64,000 nucleotides of DNA from Lysinibacillus timonensis (lineage in GTDB: Bacteria; Bacillota; Bacilli; Bacillales_A; Planococcaceae): contig NZ_LT985980.1 in NCBI RefSeq assembly GCF_900291985.1, positions 3,122,001 through 3,186,000 on the forward strand, read 5' to 3'. The number at the start of each line of letters is the position of its first letter. Positions within the stretch are counted from its first letter, which is position 1. The notes beneath the pieces are model-generated. The model was not told the DNA's origin, did no database searches, and saw only the letters and a list, made by a program, of their open reading frames with translations. A program made the translations under genes and the position numbers. Below are positions 1 through 7,850 of the stretch, piece by piece.

Positions 1-151
1 TCAACTTTCAGCAGTACGTTCAGGTGTCGATCGTGCAATAGGCGTTATTGTTAGTCAAAACCTGAAAGATTGTATTATGGATGCAAAAGATGAAGCAGCC
101 ATAAATGATTCAATTGAAGAAGCTGTTAATCTATTTGTAAAAAGTCGTTAA
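1..151 (+). CDS. cstR: CsoR/CstR-family sulfide-responsive repressor, C-terminal part (gene starts before the window)
   Basis: Only the last 49 codons are present (frame from base 2, TAA at 149-151). The visible sequence QLSAVRSGVDRAIGVI followed by NLKDC matches the second and third helices of the CsoR/RcnR/CstR family, which binds DNA as a helical tetramer; the Cys in the NLKDC segment is the position used to sense copper or persulfide. Persulfide sensing (CstR) rather than copper sensing is inferred from the genes that follow, which mirror the B. subtilis yrkE-yrkJ and S. aureus cst clusters, and from palindromic sites upstream of three of them. A hairpin terminator overlaps the stop codon. 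The first conserved Cys lies outside the window, so the sensing chemistry cannot be fully checked. Confidence 0.8.
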   Translation, partial: QLSAVRSGVDRAIGVIVSQNLKDCIMDAKDEAAINDSIEEAVNLFVKSR

Positions 152-168
152 GCTCGACTTTTTATTTT
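139..168 (+). terminator. Intrinsic terminator overlapping the cstR stop codon
   Basis: AAAAAGTCG (139-147) pairs perfectly with CGACTTTTT (155-163) around a 7 nt loop, and the run of T continues into TATTTTTA. The 5' arm is coding sequence and the stop codon lies in the loop, so the hairpin would end or attenuate the regulator transcript just before the first operator. Confidence 0.65.
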
Positions 169-178
169 TAAAGAAACA

Positions 179-194
179 ATACCCCTAGTGGTAT
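179..194 (+). promoter_or_regulatory. CstR-type operator 1
   Basis: ATACCCCTAGTGGTAT is an inverted repeat of the form ATACC-N6-GGTAT, the A/T-flanked G/C-tract design typical of CsoR-family operators. It sits directly upstream of the AAGGAGG ribosome-binding site of the first rhodanese gene. The same pattern recurs at 895 and, with one change, at 1981. Confidence 0.7.
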
Positions 195-208
195 AAGGAG
201 GTAATGAA

Positions 209-556
209 ATGGAGATATGGATTTTTATTGCTCTTGTGATCATCTTTTTAATTTGGCGAATGAAGCCTGTTAGTGGTTTAAAATCAATATCAACTACAGA
301 GTTAACAAATGTATTAAATGACAAAGAGAAAGTATTTGTTGATGTTCGTACACCAGGTGAGTATAAATCTCGTAGTATTCGTCAATTTAAAAATATTCCA
401 CTTGGTTCAGATCTATCGAAACTTCCAAAAGATAAAGAAATCGTTGTGATTTGTCAAAGTGGTATGAGAAGTATCCAAGCATGTAAGCAATTGAAGAAAC
501 TAGGTTATGAAAAAGTAACAAACGTCCGTGGTGGCATGAGTGCATGGAGAGGTTAA
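209..556 (+). CDS. Membrane-anchored single-domain rhodanese (sulfurtransferase)
   Basis: A 115-residue protein with one N-terminal membrane segment (residues 2-17, hydrophobic up to the Arg-Met-Lys stop) followed by a rhodanese domain. The active-site loop CQSGMRS has its catalytic Cys at residue 82 and the usual six-residue cradle. Rhodaneses carry sulfane sulfur as a Cys persulfide and pass it to acceptors such as thiols or sulfite. The membrane anchor suggests it receives sulfur at the inner face of the membrane, for instance from a quinone-linked sulfide oxidase, but that partner is not in this window. The start ATG follows AAGGAGG by 7 nt. First gene after operator 1 and 24 nt before the next rhodanese, so probably co-transcribed. 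Confidence 0.88.
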   Translation: MEIWIFIALVIIFLIWRMKPVSGLKSISTTELTNVLNDKEKVFVDVRTPGEYKSRSIRQFKNIPLGSDLSKLPKDKEIVVICQSGMRSIQACKQLKKLGYEKVTNVRGGMSAWRG

Positions 557-580
557 AAACAAAATTAGGAGGAATATGAA

Positions 581-877
581 ATGAAAGAGATTACTGCTAG
601 AGAAGTTCAACAACGTATAGAAAACGGTGAGAAACTAAATTTAATTGATGTTCGTGAAGTGGATGAAGTACAAGCAGGTCATATCCCTGGTATTACACAT
701 ATACCCCTAGGGCTACTAGAATTTCGTACACATGAATTAGATAAAAATATACCGTACATTATGGTTTGCCGTTCTGGTGGTCGTAGTGGTCAAGCAACAC
801 AATACTTACAAAGCCAAGGTTTTGATGTAACCAACATGACAGGTGGCATGCTTAACTGGGAAGGGAAAGTAGAATAA
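581..877 (+). CDS. Small cytosolic rhodanese-domain protein
   Basis: A 98-residue stand-alone rhodanese domain without a signal or membrane segment. LIDVREVDE begins the fold and the active-site loop CRSGGRS places the catalytic Cys at residue 63. Expected role is persulfide shuttling between the other proteins of the operon. AGGAGG at 567-572 lies 8 nt before the ATG. An ATACCCCTAGGG half-palindrome at 701-712 lies inside this gene and resembles the operators but lacks the second ATACC arm. It is clearly related to the rhodanese half of the downstream TusA-rhodanese fusion: both carry a matching LDVRE/IDVRE start, a LDKN segment and the CRxGxRS loop, so a local duplication is likely. Confidence 0.88.
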   Translation: MKEITAREVQQRIENGEKLNLIDVREVDEVQAGHIPGITHIPLGLLEFRTHELDKNIPYIMVCRSGGRSGQATQYLQSQGFDVTNMTGGMLNWEGKVE

Positions 878-894
878 TTTTTTTGGAAATAATA

Positions 895-910
895 ATACCC
901 TATTAGGTAT
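895..910 (+). promoter_or_regulatory. CstR-type operator 2
   Basis: ATACCCTATTAGGTAT matches ATACC-N6-GGTAT exactly. It lies immediately before the GGAGG at 913-917 of the TusA-rhodanese gene, which suggests a second regulated transcription start inside the operon. Confidence 0.7.
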
Positions 911-925
911 ATGGAGGTTTTTGGA

Positions 926-1489
926 ATGTCATTAAAAGCAGATGTACAGTTAGACTGCAAAGGACTCGCATGTCCAATGCCGATTGTAAAAACAAAAAAG
1001 GCAATGAATGATGTTAGTGAAGGACAAATCTTAGAAGTGCAAGCGACAGACAAAGGTTCTATTGCAGACCTGAAAGCTTGGTCCGAAAGTATTGGACATC
1101 AATATATCGGCAATAAAGAACAAGATGGTGTCATACTGCACTACATTCGTAAAAGTGGCGATGACCATGAATCGGAAAAGAAATTTGAACAAACGATTAC
1201 CAATGAGGAAGTAATCGATCGTGCTGCTAACGGAGGTATTATTCTTGATGTTCGCGAAGAAGCAGAATATGCATTTGGGCATATTGAAGGTTCTAAATCA
1301 ATCCCAATGGGTGAATTAGAAGTGCGTTTAGATGAATTAGATAAAAATCAAGAAATTTATGTAATTTGTCGTACGGGAACACGCAGTGACTTTGCTGCAC
1401 ATAAACTCTCGGAAAAAGGATTTGCGAAAGTATATAATGTCTTACCAGGATTAGGTTCTTGGAACGGCGATTTATCAAAAAGTATATAA
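926..1489 (+). CDS. cstA: TusA-rhodanese fusion sulfurtransferase (CstA/YrkF-like)
   Basis: Two fused sulfur carriers in 187 residues. Residues 7-75 form a TusA domain with the CPMP motif (persulfide Cys16, preceded by Cys11), and residues 90-187 form a rhodanese domain with loop CRTGTRS (catalytic Cys148). S. aureus CstA and B. subtilis YrkF have related architecture; CstA collects and relays persulfide sulfur during hydrogen sulfide stress. I chose ATG 926 because GGAGG at 913-917 precedes it by 8 nt; an in-frame ATG at 911 overlaps that ribosome-binding site and would only add MEVFG. Operator 2 is directly upstream. S. aureus CstA has a third, DsrE-like domain; here that function is a separate protein encoded next. 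Confidence 0.9.
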   Translation: MSLKADVQLDCKGLACPMPIVKTKKAMNDVSEGQILEVQATDKGSIADLKAWSESIGHQYIGNKEQDGVILHYIRKSGDDHESEKKFEQTITNEEVIDRAANGGIILDVREEAEYAFGHIEGSKSIPMGELEVRLDELDKNQEIYVICRTGTRSDFAAHKLSEKGFAKVYNVLPGLGSWNGDLSKSI

Positions 1490-1517
1490 AAACATAAATT
1501 AACTGGAGGAATTTATT

Positions 1518-1913
1518 ATGTCTAACAAAGTAGCTATTATTGCAAGTAACGGTGGATTATTTGACGCTTATAAAGTATTTAATATTGCAACGGCGGCAGC
1601 CGCAACGGAAAAAGAGGTAGCCATCTTCTTTACATTTGAAGGGTTAAATTTAATTCATAAACAAGCGATACAACAATTACCGATGCCAGAAGGTCGTGAA
1701 CATTTCGCGGAAGGATTCGCAAAAGCAAATGTACCTAGCATTCCAGAATTAGTAGAGATGGCGATAGACTTGGGCGTAAAATTCATTGGCTGTCAAATGA
1801 CAATGGATGTAATGGGCTTAACAAAGGAAGACTTTATCGATGGAATTGAAGTTGGTGGAGCAGTTACATTCCTAGAATTTGCTAAAGATGCTGCACCAAC
1901 TTTAACATTTTAA
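1518..1913 (+). CDS. DsrE/DsrF-like sulfur-relay protein (YrkE-like)
   Basis: A 131-residue DsrE-family protein. The N-terminus KVAIIASNGGLFDAYK and the VAIFFTFEGL strand are typical of the DsrE2 subgroup, and the single conserved Cys sits in IGCQMTMDVMGL near residue 93, the position used to carry persulfide in DsrE and TusD. It probably exchanges sulfur with the neighbouring TusA domains. CTGGAGG lies 8-9 nt before the ATG. It follows the TusA-rhodanese gene by 28 nt with no terminator, and a strong hairpin lies between it and the metallo-beta-lactamase gene. The B. subtilis equivalent yrkE lies in the same gene neighbourhood. Confidence 0.87.
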   Translation: MSNKVAIIASNGGLFDAYKVFNIATAAAATEKEVAIFFTFEGLNLIHKQAIQQLPMPEGREHFAEGFAKANVPSIPELVEMAIDLGVKFIGCQMTMDVMGLTKEDFIDGIEVGGAVTFLEFAKDAAPTLTF

Positions 1914-1937
1914 TACCAAAAGAGTTAGGGGAAAACT

Positions 1938-1963
1938 AGTGGAAGGGCATATACCCTTCCACT
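1938..1963 (+). other. Intercistronic hairpin without U-tract
   Basis: A perfect 10 bp stem, AGTGGAAGGG (1938-1947) with CCCTTCCACT (1954-1963), loop CATATA. It is followed by A residues, so it is not a rightward intrinsic terminator. It could stabilise or punctuate the operon mRNA between the DsrE and metallo-beta-lactamase genes. Confidence 0.55.
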
Positions 1964-1980
1964 AAAAAAACATAAGAATA

Positions 1981-1996
1981 ATACCTATGGGGGTAA
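1981..1996 (+). promoter_or_regulatory. CstR-type operator 3, overlapping a ribosome-binding site
   Basis: ATACCTATGGGGGTAA fits ATACC-N6-GGTA(A), one base off the palindrome. Its GGGGGT tract is also the only plausible ribosome-binding site for ATG 2003 (8 nt spacer), so the DNA operator and the translation signal share bases. Confidence 0.55.
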
Positions 1997-2002
1997 TGTG
2001 CT

Positions 2003-3130
2003 ATGACATTTATGAAAATGACAGCAGCAGACGTTGCACGAAAAGTAATTGAAAATAAAGAGTTATTTATTTTAGATGTACGTAACAAAGACGCGTTTGA
2101 AGACTGGAAAATTGAAGGACACAACTTTGAGTATTTAAATATTCCTTATTTCGATTTATTAGATGGTGTGGATGAAATCTTACCAAAACTACCGACTGAT
2201 AAAGATGTATTAGTCGTTTGTGCAAAAGAAGGATCGTCTCTTATGGTCGCTGAAATGATTTCAGAAGCAGGTCGCGATGTGTTCTACCTTGAAGGTGGTA
2301 TGAAATCATGGAGTTCTTACCTTGAGCCGATTAAAGTCGGTGATTTAACAGGTGGCGGTGAACTATACCAATTCGTTCGTTTAGGAAAAGGGTGTCTTTC
2401 TTATATGGTGATCTCTGAAGGGGAAGCAGCCATTATTGATGCAGTTCGTTTTACAGAAGTATTTACAAACTTTGCGAAAGAAAAAAATGTTGAAATTAAA
2501 CATGTGTTTGATACACACTTACATGCCGATCACATTTCAGGCGGTCGTCATATCGCGGAAGCAACAGGTGCTAAGTATTACTTACCACCAAAAGATGCAG
2601 CAGAAGTCGTATTCGATTACACACCACTTGAAGATGGGTTAACAGTGAAGGTAGGTGCTTCTCAAATTGAAGTAGGCGCACTATACTCACCAGGTCATAC
2701 AATCGGCTCAACATCATTCATAGTGGATGGTAAGTACTTATTGACGGGTGATATTTTATTCATCGATTCAATTGGCCGACCAGACTTAGCAGGTCTTGCA
2801 GAAGACTGGGTAGGCGATCTTCGTGAAACATTAAACGTGCGTTACCGTGAATTAGCAGAGGATTTAATCGTTCTACCAGCACACTTTATGATCATTGAAG
2901 AATTAAATGAAGACGGCACTGTCGCAAAACGATTAGGTGATTTATTTGCAGAAAACCATGGTTTGAACATTGAAAGTGAAGAAGAATTCCGTCATACAGT
3001 AACGGATAATCTACCACCACAACCAAACGCTTATGAACAAATTCGTCAAGTCAACATGGGGAAAATTACTCCTGACAATGATGAACAAACAGAGATGGAA
3101 ATCGGTCCGAACCGTTGTGCAGTACGCTAA
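2003..3130 (+). CDS. Rhodanese-metallo-beta-lactamase fusion, persulfide dioxygenase-like (YrkH/CstB-like)
   Basis: A 375-residue two-domain protein. Residues 5-108 are a rhodanese domain with loop CAKEGSS (Cys73). Residues 120-340 are a metallo-beta-lactamase fold with THLHADH at 171-177, SPGHT around 229-233 and the metal-ligand Asp of LTGD at 250, the non-haem iron pattern of ETHE1/CstB persulfide dioxygenases. Expected chemistry is oxidation of a low-molecular-weight or protein persulfide to sulfite, which the rhodanese can convert to thiosulfate. S. aureus CstB has the dioxygenase first and the rhodanese last; here the order is reversed and the protein is about 70 residues shorter. The C-terminus ends GPNRCAVR with a Cys four residues from the end. 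Confidence 0.87.
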   Translation: MTFMKMTAADVARKVIENKELFILDVRNKDAFEDWKIEGHNFEYLNIPYFDLLDGVDEILPKLPTDKDVLVVCAKEGSSLMVAEMISEAGRDVFYLEGGMKSWSSYLEPIKVGDLTGGGELYQFVRLGKGCLSYMVISEGEAAIIDAVRFTEVFTNFAKEKNVEIKHVFDTHLHADHISGGRHIAEATGAKYYLPPKDAAEVVFDYTPLEDGLTVKVGASQIEVGALYSPGHTIGSTSFIVDGKYLLTGDILFIDSIGRPDLAGLAEDWVGDLRETLNVRYRELAEDLIVLPAHFMIIEELNEDGTVAKRLGDLFAENHGLNIESEEEFRHTVTDNLPPQPNAYEQIRQVNMGKITPDNDEQTEMEIGPNRCAVR

Positions 3131-3193
3131 TAACAAGGAACGAAGTGAATATTTCCTTACTATTAATCTATGAATAAAAAGGAGACAGTTAAA

Positions 3194-3421
3194 ATGGAAG
3201 TAAATCAAGTGTTAGATGCAAAAGGATTGGCATGTCCAATGCCAATTGTACGAACAAAAAAAGCAATGGATATATTAGAATCAGGTCAAATTTTAGAAGT
3301 ACAAGTGACGGATAAAGGCGCGTTAGCTGATTTAACGGCTTGGACAGCTGCTGCTGGCCATATGCTTTTAGAACATAAAGAAGAAGCAGATGTGTTAACG
3401 TTCTATATTAGAAAAGCTTAA
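3194..3421 (+). CDS. TusA-family sulfur carrier (YrkI-like)
   Basis: A 75-residue stand-alone TusA protein with the LACPMP motif (persulfide Cys14). It is a close paralogue of the TusA half of the 926-1489 fusion: KGLACPMPIV, TKKAM, GQILEVQ and TDKG are shared. The fusion has DCKG where this protein has DAKG, so it lacks the extra Cys before the motif. ATG 3194 follows GGAG at 3181-3184; an in-frame ATG at 3170 would place the ribosome-binding site inside the gene. Length equals that of B. subtilis YrkI. Last soluble carrier of the operon, followed by a terminator. Confidence 0.9.
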   Translation: MEVNQVLDAKGLACPMPIVRTKKAMDILESGQILEVQVTDKGALADLTAWTAAAGHMLLEHKEEADVLTFYIRKA

Positions 3422-3427
3422 TCATAA

Positions 3428-3466
3428 AAAGTGGGTTGTCCTTATGCGACTCACTTTTATTTTTAG
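3428..3466 (+). terminator. Intrinsic terminator after the TusA gene
   Basis: AGTGGGTTGT pairs with GCGACTCACT (10 bp including G-U pairs), with loop CCTTAT, followed by TTTTATTTTTA. It would separate most transcripts of the sulfur operon from the exporter gene. Confidence 0.7.
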
Positions 3467-3499
3467 TCAGAAAATCAAAAAACTCCTGGCTTATTATTT

Positions 3500-3540
<41 letters not shown>

Positions 3541-3544
3541 CAAG

Positions 3545-4324
3545 GTGGATATTGGTTATGTGCTAGTTCTTTTTGCCATCGGTTTTATCGGGTCATTTCT
3601 ATCAGGCATGCTTGGAATTGGTGGTGCGATTGTAAAATTCCCAATGCTTTTGATGATACCACCACTATTTGGTTTTCAAGCTTTAACGGCTCATGAAGTA
3701 TCTGGAATTAGCGCACTAGATGTTTTATTTGTATCCATCGCAGGTGTCATCGGTTTTCGGAATGGAGGCTATTTAAATAAATCGTTAATTACCGTGATGG
3801 GGATCTCTGTTTTAATCGGAACATTCATCGGTAGTTTTGGATCACAACATTTATCTGAAGAACAAGTAAATATGGTATATGGAATTTTAGCATTACTTGC
3901 GGCGATAATGATGTTCATTCCAAAAAACAATATTGATGACGTTCCATTAGACCAAGTTACTTATAGCAAAACTTTAGCAGCTAGCTTAGCCTTCGTTGTT
4001 GGTATTGGTTCAGGTATAGTTGGAGCGGGTGGAGGATTTTTATTAATTCCGATTATGCTACTAATTTTGCGTATTCCTACAAGGATGACAATTGCTTCAA
4101 GTTTAGCGATTACATTTATTTCTTCAATTGCTGGTTCGGTTGGCAAAATTTCAACAGGGCAGATAGAATATCTACCGGCAATCATCGTCATTATCGCTGG
4201 ATTAATTGCAGCCCCAATTGGTGCAAAAGTTAGTAGGAGGATAGATACAAAAGTATTGCAAGGAGTTTTAGCTGTTTTAATCTTTGGTACAGCCATAAAA
4301 TTATGGTGGGATATTATTTTTTAA
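3545..4324 (+). CDS. TauE/SafE-family sulfur-oxyanion exporter (YrkJ-like)
   Basis: A 259-residue polytopic membrane protein with about eight hydrophobic segments and the two family signatures GMLGIGGAIVKFP (N-terminal half) and GIVGAGGGFLLIP (C-terminal half), typical of the internal duplication in TauE/SafE proteins. Members export sulfite, thiosulfate, sulfoacetate or related ions; here it would remove the product of persulfide oxidation. The start is GTG 3545, since the upstream frame is open back to a stop but has no ATG, GTG or TTG after it. A tetranucleotide repeat makes up the upstream region and a terminator separates it from the TusA gene. B. subtilis yrkJ is the positional equivalent. 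No clear terminator follows. Confidence 0.88.
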   Translation: MDIGYVLVLFAIGFIGSFLSGMLGIGGAIVKFPMLLMIPPLFGFQALTAHEVSGISALDVLFVSIAGVIGFRNGGYLNKSLITVMGISVLIGTFIGSFGSQHLSEEQVNMVYGILALLAAIMMFIPKNNIDDVPLDQVTYSKTLAASLAFVVGIGSGIVGAGGGFLLIPIMLLILRIPTRMTIASSLAITFISSIAGSVGKISTGQIEYLPAIIVIIAGLIAAPIGAKVSRRIDTKVLQGVLAVLIFGTAIKLWWDIIF

Positions 4325-4553
4325 AGATTTTTGTTGAGCAAGTAACAAATATATTGGAAACATCAAATGGCTAATTCCTATTTCATACTAAAAGTGTTAA
4401 CCCAAGATGGACTTTACCCCGATTGTTTAATCGCGCCTAATAAATGCGTATATTTCAAGAGGGATTAACATCCTTATTGTTGAATGATAGTTGTAGGAAT
4501 AAGATGGTTATTAATCTTTTGAAACAAGCACCTTAATATAAGAGAGGTATATG

Positions 4554-5030
4554 ATGATGAAACTAACAATTTCTCAAGCAACAATAGACGATTTTCAAGA
4601 AGTAAATGCTATTGTGAAAGAAGGGCATGATGAGCATGCAGAAGCTTTGCCCCATATTTTTAAAAAGGTAGATTACGTAATGCCAGCTTCTTATTTTCAA
4701 GAGTTACTTGAAGATTCGAATTGCGAAATACTAGTTGCTAAAGAAGAGAAAGAAGTAGTCGGATTTGCCGTAATGGAACTAAAGCAATCTCCACCTTTTG
4801 AGTCAATGGCGCCAAGAAACTATGCTTATATGAACGATTTCGGAGTGAAAAGCACCCAACAAAGAAGTGGAATTGGAAAATTGTTATTTCAAGCTTGTGT
4901 GGATTGGTCTAAAAAAAATGGGGCAGTAGAATTAGAACTAACTGTTTGGGAATTCAATAGAAAAGCAATTGGCTTTTATGAAAACTTGGGTATGAATACA
5001 GTTAGTAGGAAGATGTCCTTAAATTTATAA
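4554..5030 (+). CDS. GNAT-family N-acetyltransferase
   Basis: About 158 residues with the GNAT fold. Motif A is the acetyl-CoA binding segment following the FGVKSTQQRSGIGKLLF strand-helix, where QRSGIGK matches Q/RxxGxG/A. The ELTVWEFNRKAIGFYENLG end is the usual C-terminal motif B. The acceptor cannot be told from sequence. Three consecutive ATG codons (4551, 4554, 4557) follow GAGAGG at 4542-4547; the middle one gives the best spacing. It stands alone, with 230 nt before it in which I see no further gene, and no clear terminator after it. Confidence 0.88.
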   Translation: MMKLTISQATIDDFQEVNAIVKEGHDEHAEALPHIFKKVDYVMPASYFQELLEDSNCEILVAKEEKEVVGFAVMELKQSPPFESMAPRNYAYMNDFGVKSTQQRSGIGKLLFQACVDWSKKNGAVELELTVWEFNRKAIGFYENLGMNTVSRKMSLNL

Positions 5031-5103
5031 GAGGGTAATAAACCACAAATTAGGACGAACCTATACAATTATTCCTTACTTGCATATTATAGCTTAGCTA
5101 TGG

Positions 5104-5406
5104 ATGGAAGTGGGTGTTAATAAAGTGGTGAACAATCGAGGGAACAATATAGAACAAAATTTTTTTCAAAACATAGCTGGCTCGGAATTTGCAAATAAAA
5201 ATACTTCCGATCAGGTAGAGATTTTAGGTAACATAATTGTTATATTAGGAGAATCGATTGTTGTTTACTCACAAGTATTAGCTTCTCAAGAAAAAGCACA
5301 AAGCCAACAACGTACATCTCAAGATCAAGTGAATATGCAGCAACAATTAAATAAAATTTCTAATGAACTTGAGCAAATTAAAAGAATGCTTAAAAAAGCT
5401 TTATAA
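5104..5406 (+). CDS. Small hydrophilic protein with C-terminal coiled coil, unknown function
   Basis: Up to 100 residues; I do not recognise a family. The N-terminal third is Asn-rich, residues 40-62 form a hydrophobic amphipathic segment (VEILGNIIVILGESIVVYSQVL), and residues 63-100 are Gln-rich with heptad-like spacing ending in ELEQIKRMLKKAL, which suggests a coiled coil. ATG 5104 has no ribosome-binding site; GTG 5125 is preceded at 9 nt by GGAAGTGGG and may be the real start, giving 93 residues. Single-gene unit closed by a good terminator. The coding pattern fits the genome, so I think it is real, but the start is uncertain. Confidence 0.6.
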   Translation: MEVGVNKVVNNRGNNIEQNFFQNIAGSEFANKNTSDQVEILGNIIVILGESIVVYSQVLASQEKAQSQQRTSQDQVNMQQQLNKISNELEQIKRMLKKAL

Positions 5407-5447
5407 AACCAAGAACCTTTTAGCAGGAACTTGGTTTTTATTTTTAT
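5406..5447 (+). terminator. Intrinsic terminator
   Basis: AAAACCAAGAACC is followed after a short loop by GGAACTTGGTTTTTATTTTT: the stem AACCAAG/CTTGGTT carries a long T-run. It ends the small coiled-coil gene. Confidence 0.7.
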
Positions 5448-5471
5448 ATAAATGAATATGGAATATTATAA

Positions 5472-5870
5472 TTAGTCTTGTCTAGATTCTATCACGATTG
5501 TCCCAGCAAAGTGATCATGTGGGAAAATGGAGCCATCTTCACCTTCAAATCTTTCTCGATCTTTCAAATAGACAAACGTGCTGACAGTATCTCGATAAAG
5601 AATTCGTTTTGCGATTTGATTATTTGTTAGTTTAGAGCCATCCTTATTTTCGATTGCTAGTCCCATCGTTTTGTAACCTATTGTTTGTCCGTTATTCCGC
5701 AACTGGATGTATTCTAATGCCCACATGACAACAGTTGGTGTAACAATGGAATGAACTGCTTCATTTTTTACCTTCTTTCGTAACAATGATTCAACGGCGA
5801 ACGAAAGAGCAGTTGAAACTGCTGAGTCAATCAAATATGCTTTAAGTCGTTTTTTCGTTAGAGTTTTCAT
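5472..5870 (-). CDS. RDD-family membrane protein
   Basis: A 132-residue protein resembling the RDD family, named for conserved Arg and Asp residues: an early KKRLKAYLIDS segment supplies R and the D inside the first hydrophobic stretch, followed by a second membrane stretch and QTIGYKTMGLAI, a typical RDD block after the second helix. Function of the family is mostly unknown, with some members acting as Na+/H+ or osmolyte transport accessories. The start is ATG 5870, 8 nt after GGAGG; a longer frame from 5897 would add nine residues upstream of that site. The protein is shorter than usual, with weak helices. Confidence 0.7.
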   Translation of the reverse strand: MKTLTKKRLKAYLIDSAVSTALSFAVESLLRKKVKNEAVHSIVTPTVVMWALEYIQLRNNGQTIGYKTMGLAIENKDGSKLTNNQIAKRILYRDTVSTFVYLKDRERFEGEDGSIFPHDHFAGTIVIESRQD

Positions 5871-6004
5871 ATATGGCACCTCCCATTTTTTATTCATACG
5901 AAAGATTGGACATTAAGTTTCATTTAATTTTAGTGTTACATAAACCAAATTTATAATGTATACCAAAAATTGATATAGAACGAGCTTAAAATGGAATATA
6001 AACA

Positions 6005-6040
6005 AACGTCCCCTAACATCTTACTGTAGGGGACGTTAAT
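6005..6040 (-). terminator. Terminator of the symporter gene (works on both strands)
   Basis: AACGTCCCCTA and TAGGGGACGTT form an 11 bp G/C-rich stem at 6006-6038. On the minus strand the stem is followed by TTGTTT, so it closes the leftward symporter gene. Confidence 0.75.
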
Positions 6041-6050
6041 AGTGCATAGG

Positions 6051-7385
6051 TTATATAATATTGATTACATCTAAAAATACGATGAAAATCACTAAAGGTA
6101 TAATATATCGTAATAAGAAATACCAAGCTTCAAAAAGGAAACTAACCTTTGATTTTTGGACTAATTCATTTTTAAGAATATCCTTTTTAATTTTGTAGGA
6201 AACAAAAATGGAAATAAGGAAAGCACCAGTTGGCATTAGTATATTACTTACTAGGTAATCTGCCGAATCAAAAATGCTCATTCCAAAAATGAAGACATCT
6301 GATAATAGACCATAAGACAAAGCAGATGGGATACCTAGAATAAACACAAGAGTACCAATCATCCATGCTTTACGATTTCGGCTACCTTTTCCTTTCGTTG
6401 CTACAGCAACGACAATTTCTAATAAAGAAAATGCGGAAGTGAGTGTTGCAAATAAAAATAGCAGTAAAAAAATAAGTAAAAATATATTACCAAATACCAT
6501 CTGTTCAAACACGGAAGGTAAGACAATAAATAGTAAACCCGGGCCAGCTGTAGGTTCAAATCCTAATGAGAAAACAGCAGGGAAAATTGCAAGACCAGCA
6601 AATATGGAAATAAATAAATTCATTCCGACAATGGAAACTGCTGGTTGAATAATATTTTCATTCCTTTGTAAGTATGAGGCATAGGTTACCATAACGGAAA
6701 CCCCAACACTTAATAAAAAGAATGATTGTCCTAATGCAAATAAAATACTTTGTGAGTTTAGCTCTGAGAAATTTGGCATAAGGAAAAATTGAACGCCTTC
6801 CATTGCATTCTCAAGTGTAAGTGAGCGGATAATTAAAATGATAAATAAAACAAATAGAGCCGGCATCATAAACTTACTAGCTTTTTCAATACCTGATTGA
6901 ACGCCCTTCGCAACAACGAATGTCGTGATTATTAAGAATAACGCCTGTCCACCAACTGCCAAAATTGAGTTTGAAACCGAATCATTAAACAGCATCTCAT
7001 AATTAACATTACCTTTCCCTACTTGACCTGTCACACTATAAAAGATGTATTGAATAATCCAACCACCGATTACACTATAAAAAGATAGTAATATAAAGCA
7101 GGTAATAACGCCTAAATATCCGATATAATGCCATTTTGTATTTGGTGCGATGTGCTTATAAGCTGAAATTGCATCTTTTTGTGTACTTCTCCCAATAACA
7201 AATTCCGCAAGTAATAAAGGGAATCCAATTAATAGGGAAAACAGTAAAAATAAAAGAATAAATGCACCACCACCACTAGTACCTGTTACATATGGAAGTT
7301 TCCAAATTGCACCAAGTCCAATCGCAGATCCGGCGGAAGCTAGAATAAAACCAATTTTAGATGACCATTGTTCTTTCTGTTCCAA
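6051..7385 (-). CDS. Sodium:neurotransmitter symporter family (NSS/SNF) transporter
   Basis: A 444-residue transporter with about eleven to twelve membrane helices and the LeuT-type signature [17 protein letters not shown] in helix 1, the unwound region that binds Na+ and substrate. Substrates in bacteria are usually amino acids; the residue set here does not tell which. B. subtilis YhdH belongs to the same family. The start codon is TTG 7385, 8 nt after GAGGAGG. Single gene. The 457 nt upstream (7386-7842) contain ordinary AT-rich sequence and one doubtful 29-codon frame. Confidence 0.9.
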   Translation of the reverse strand: MEQKEQWSSKIGFILASAGSAIGLGAIWKLPYVTGTSGGGAFILLFLLFSLLIGFPLLLAEFVIGRSTQKDAISAYKHIAPNTKWHYIGYLGVITCFILLSFYSVIGGWIIQYIFYSVTGQVGKGNVNYEMLFNDSVSNSILAVGGQALFLIITTFVVAKGVQSGIEKASKFMMPALFVLFIILIIRSLTLENAMEGVQFFLMPNFSELNSQSILFALGQSFFLLSVGVSVMVTYASYLQRNENIIQPAVSIVGMNLFISIFAGLAIFPAVFSLGFEPTAGPGLLFIVLPSVFEQMVFGNIFLLIFLLLFLFATLTSAFSLLEIVVAVATKGKGSRNRKAWMIGTLVFILGIPSALSYGLLSDVFIFGMSIFDSADYLVSNILMPTGAFLISIFVSYKIKKDILKNELVQKSKVSFLFEAWYFLLRYIIPLVIFIVFLDVINII

Positions 7386-7760
7386 AGTTAATTCCTCCTC
7401 TTGTTGTCATTAAATTCTCTGTATGCCTTTGATTACAGAAGCGAAACGTATAGTGTAGGAAACGTTTCGTTAATAATAAAAAACTATCACCATATAAGGT
7501 GTGGAACTTAAATGTGGGACAATCTTGTAATGAGATAAATCGCTTAAATAACCAATCTTATCATCCCATATCCTTCTTCGCTATAATTCTTAATATAAGA
7601 AAGATTAAGAGAATTGTGGATATAAGTCAATGTATTTTCAGAAAGATAATTATTTTATGATAATATCTATACGAATTTTAGGCGAATGATGGTAAAGACC
7701 ATTGGTGAAAAACTATTAAAGTGTACTTGGAATATGGCAGTTAATTTAGAAGGGGAGTTC

Positions 7761-7850
7761 ATGGTATGTATGAATTTTAAAACTATTACAAAGGCAAATA
7801 CAGAAATAGAGTATCAATATTTGCCTTTAATGAGTCAATGGCCTAAGTAA
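7761..7850 (+). CDS. Possible 29-residue peptide, doubtful
   Basis: ATG 7761 follows AGGGGAG with normal spacing and opens 29 codons (MVCMNFKTITKANTEIEY...) that end at 7850, overlapping the 3' end of the leftward oxidoreductase gene by 8 nt. The ribosome-binding block GGGGAGTTCATGG is the same as at the 54-residue gene at 17874. No family is recognised and chance is a fair explanation. Confidence 0.2.
   Translation: MVCMNFKTITKANTEIEYQYLPLMSQWPK

Noticed and set aside
701-716. Fourth CstR-type operator inside the second rhodanese gene
   Set aside because: Only the left arm (ATACC) is intact; the right arm reads GCTAC, and the site lies in conserved coding sequence.
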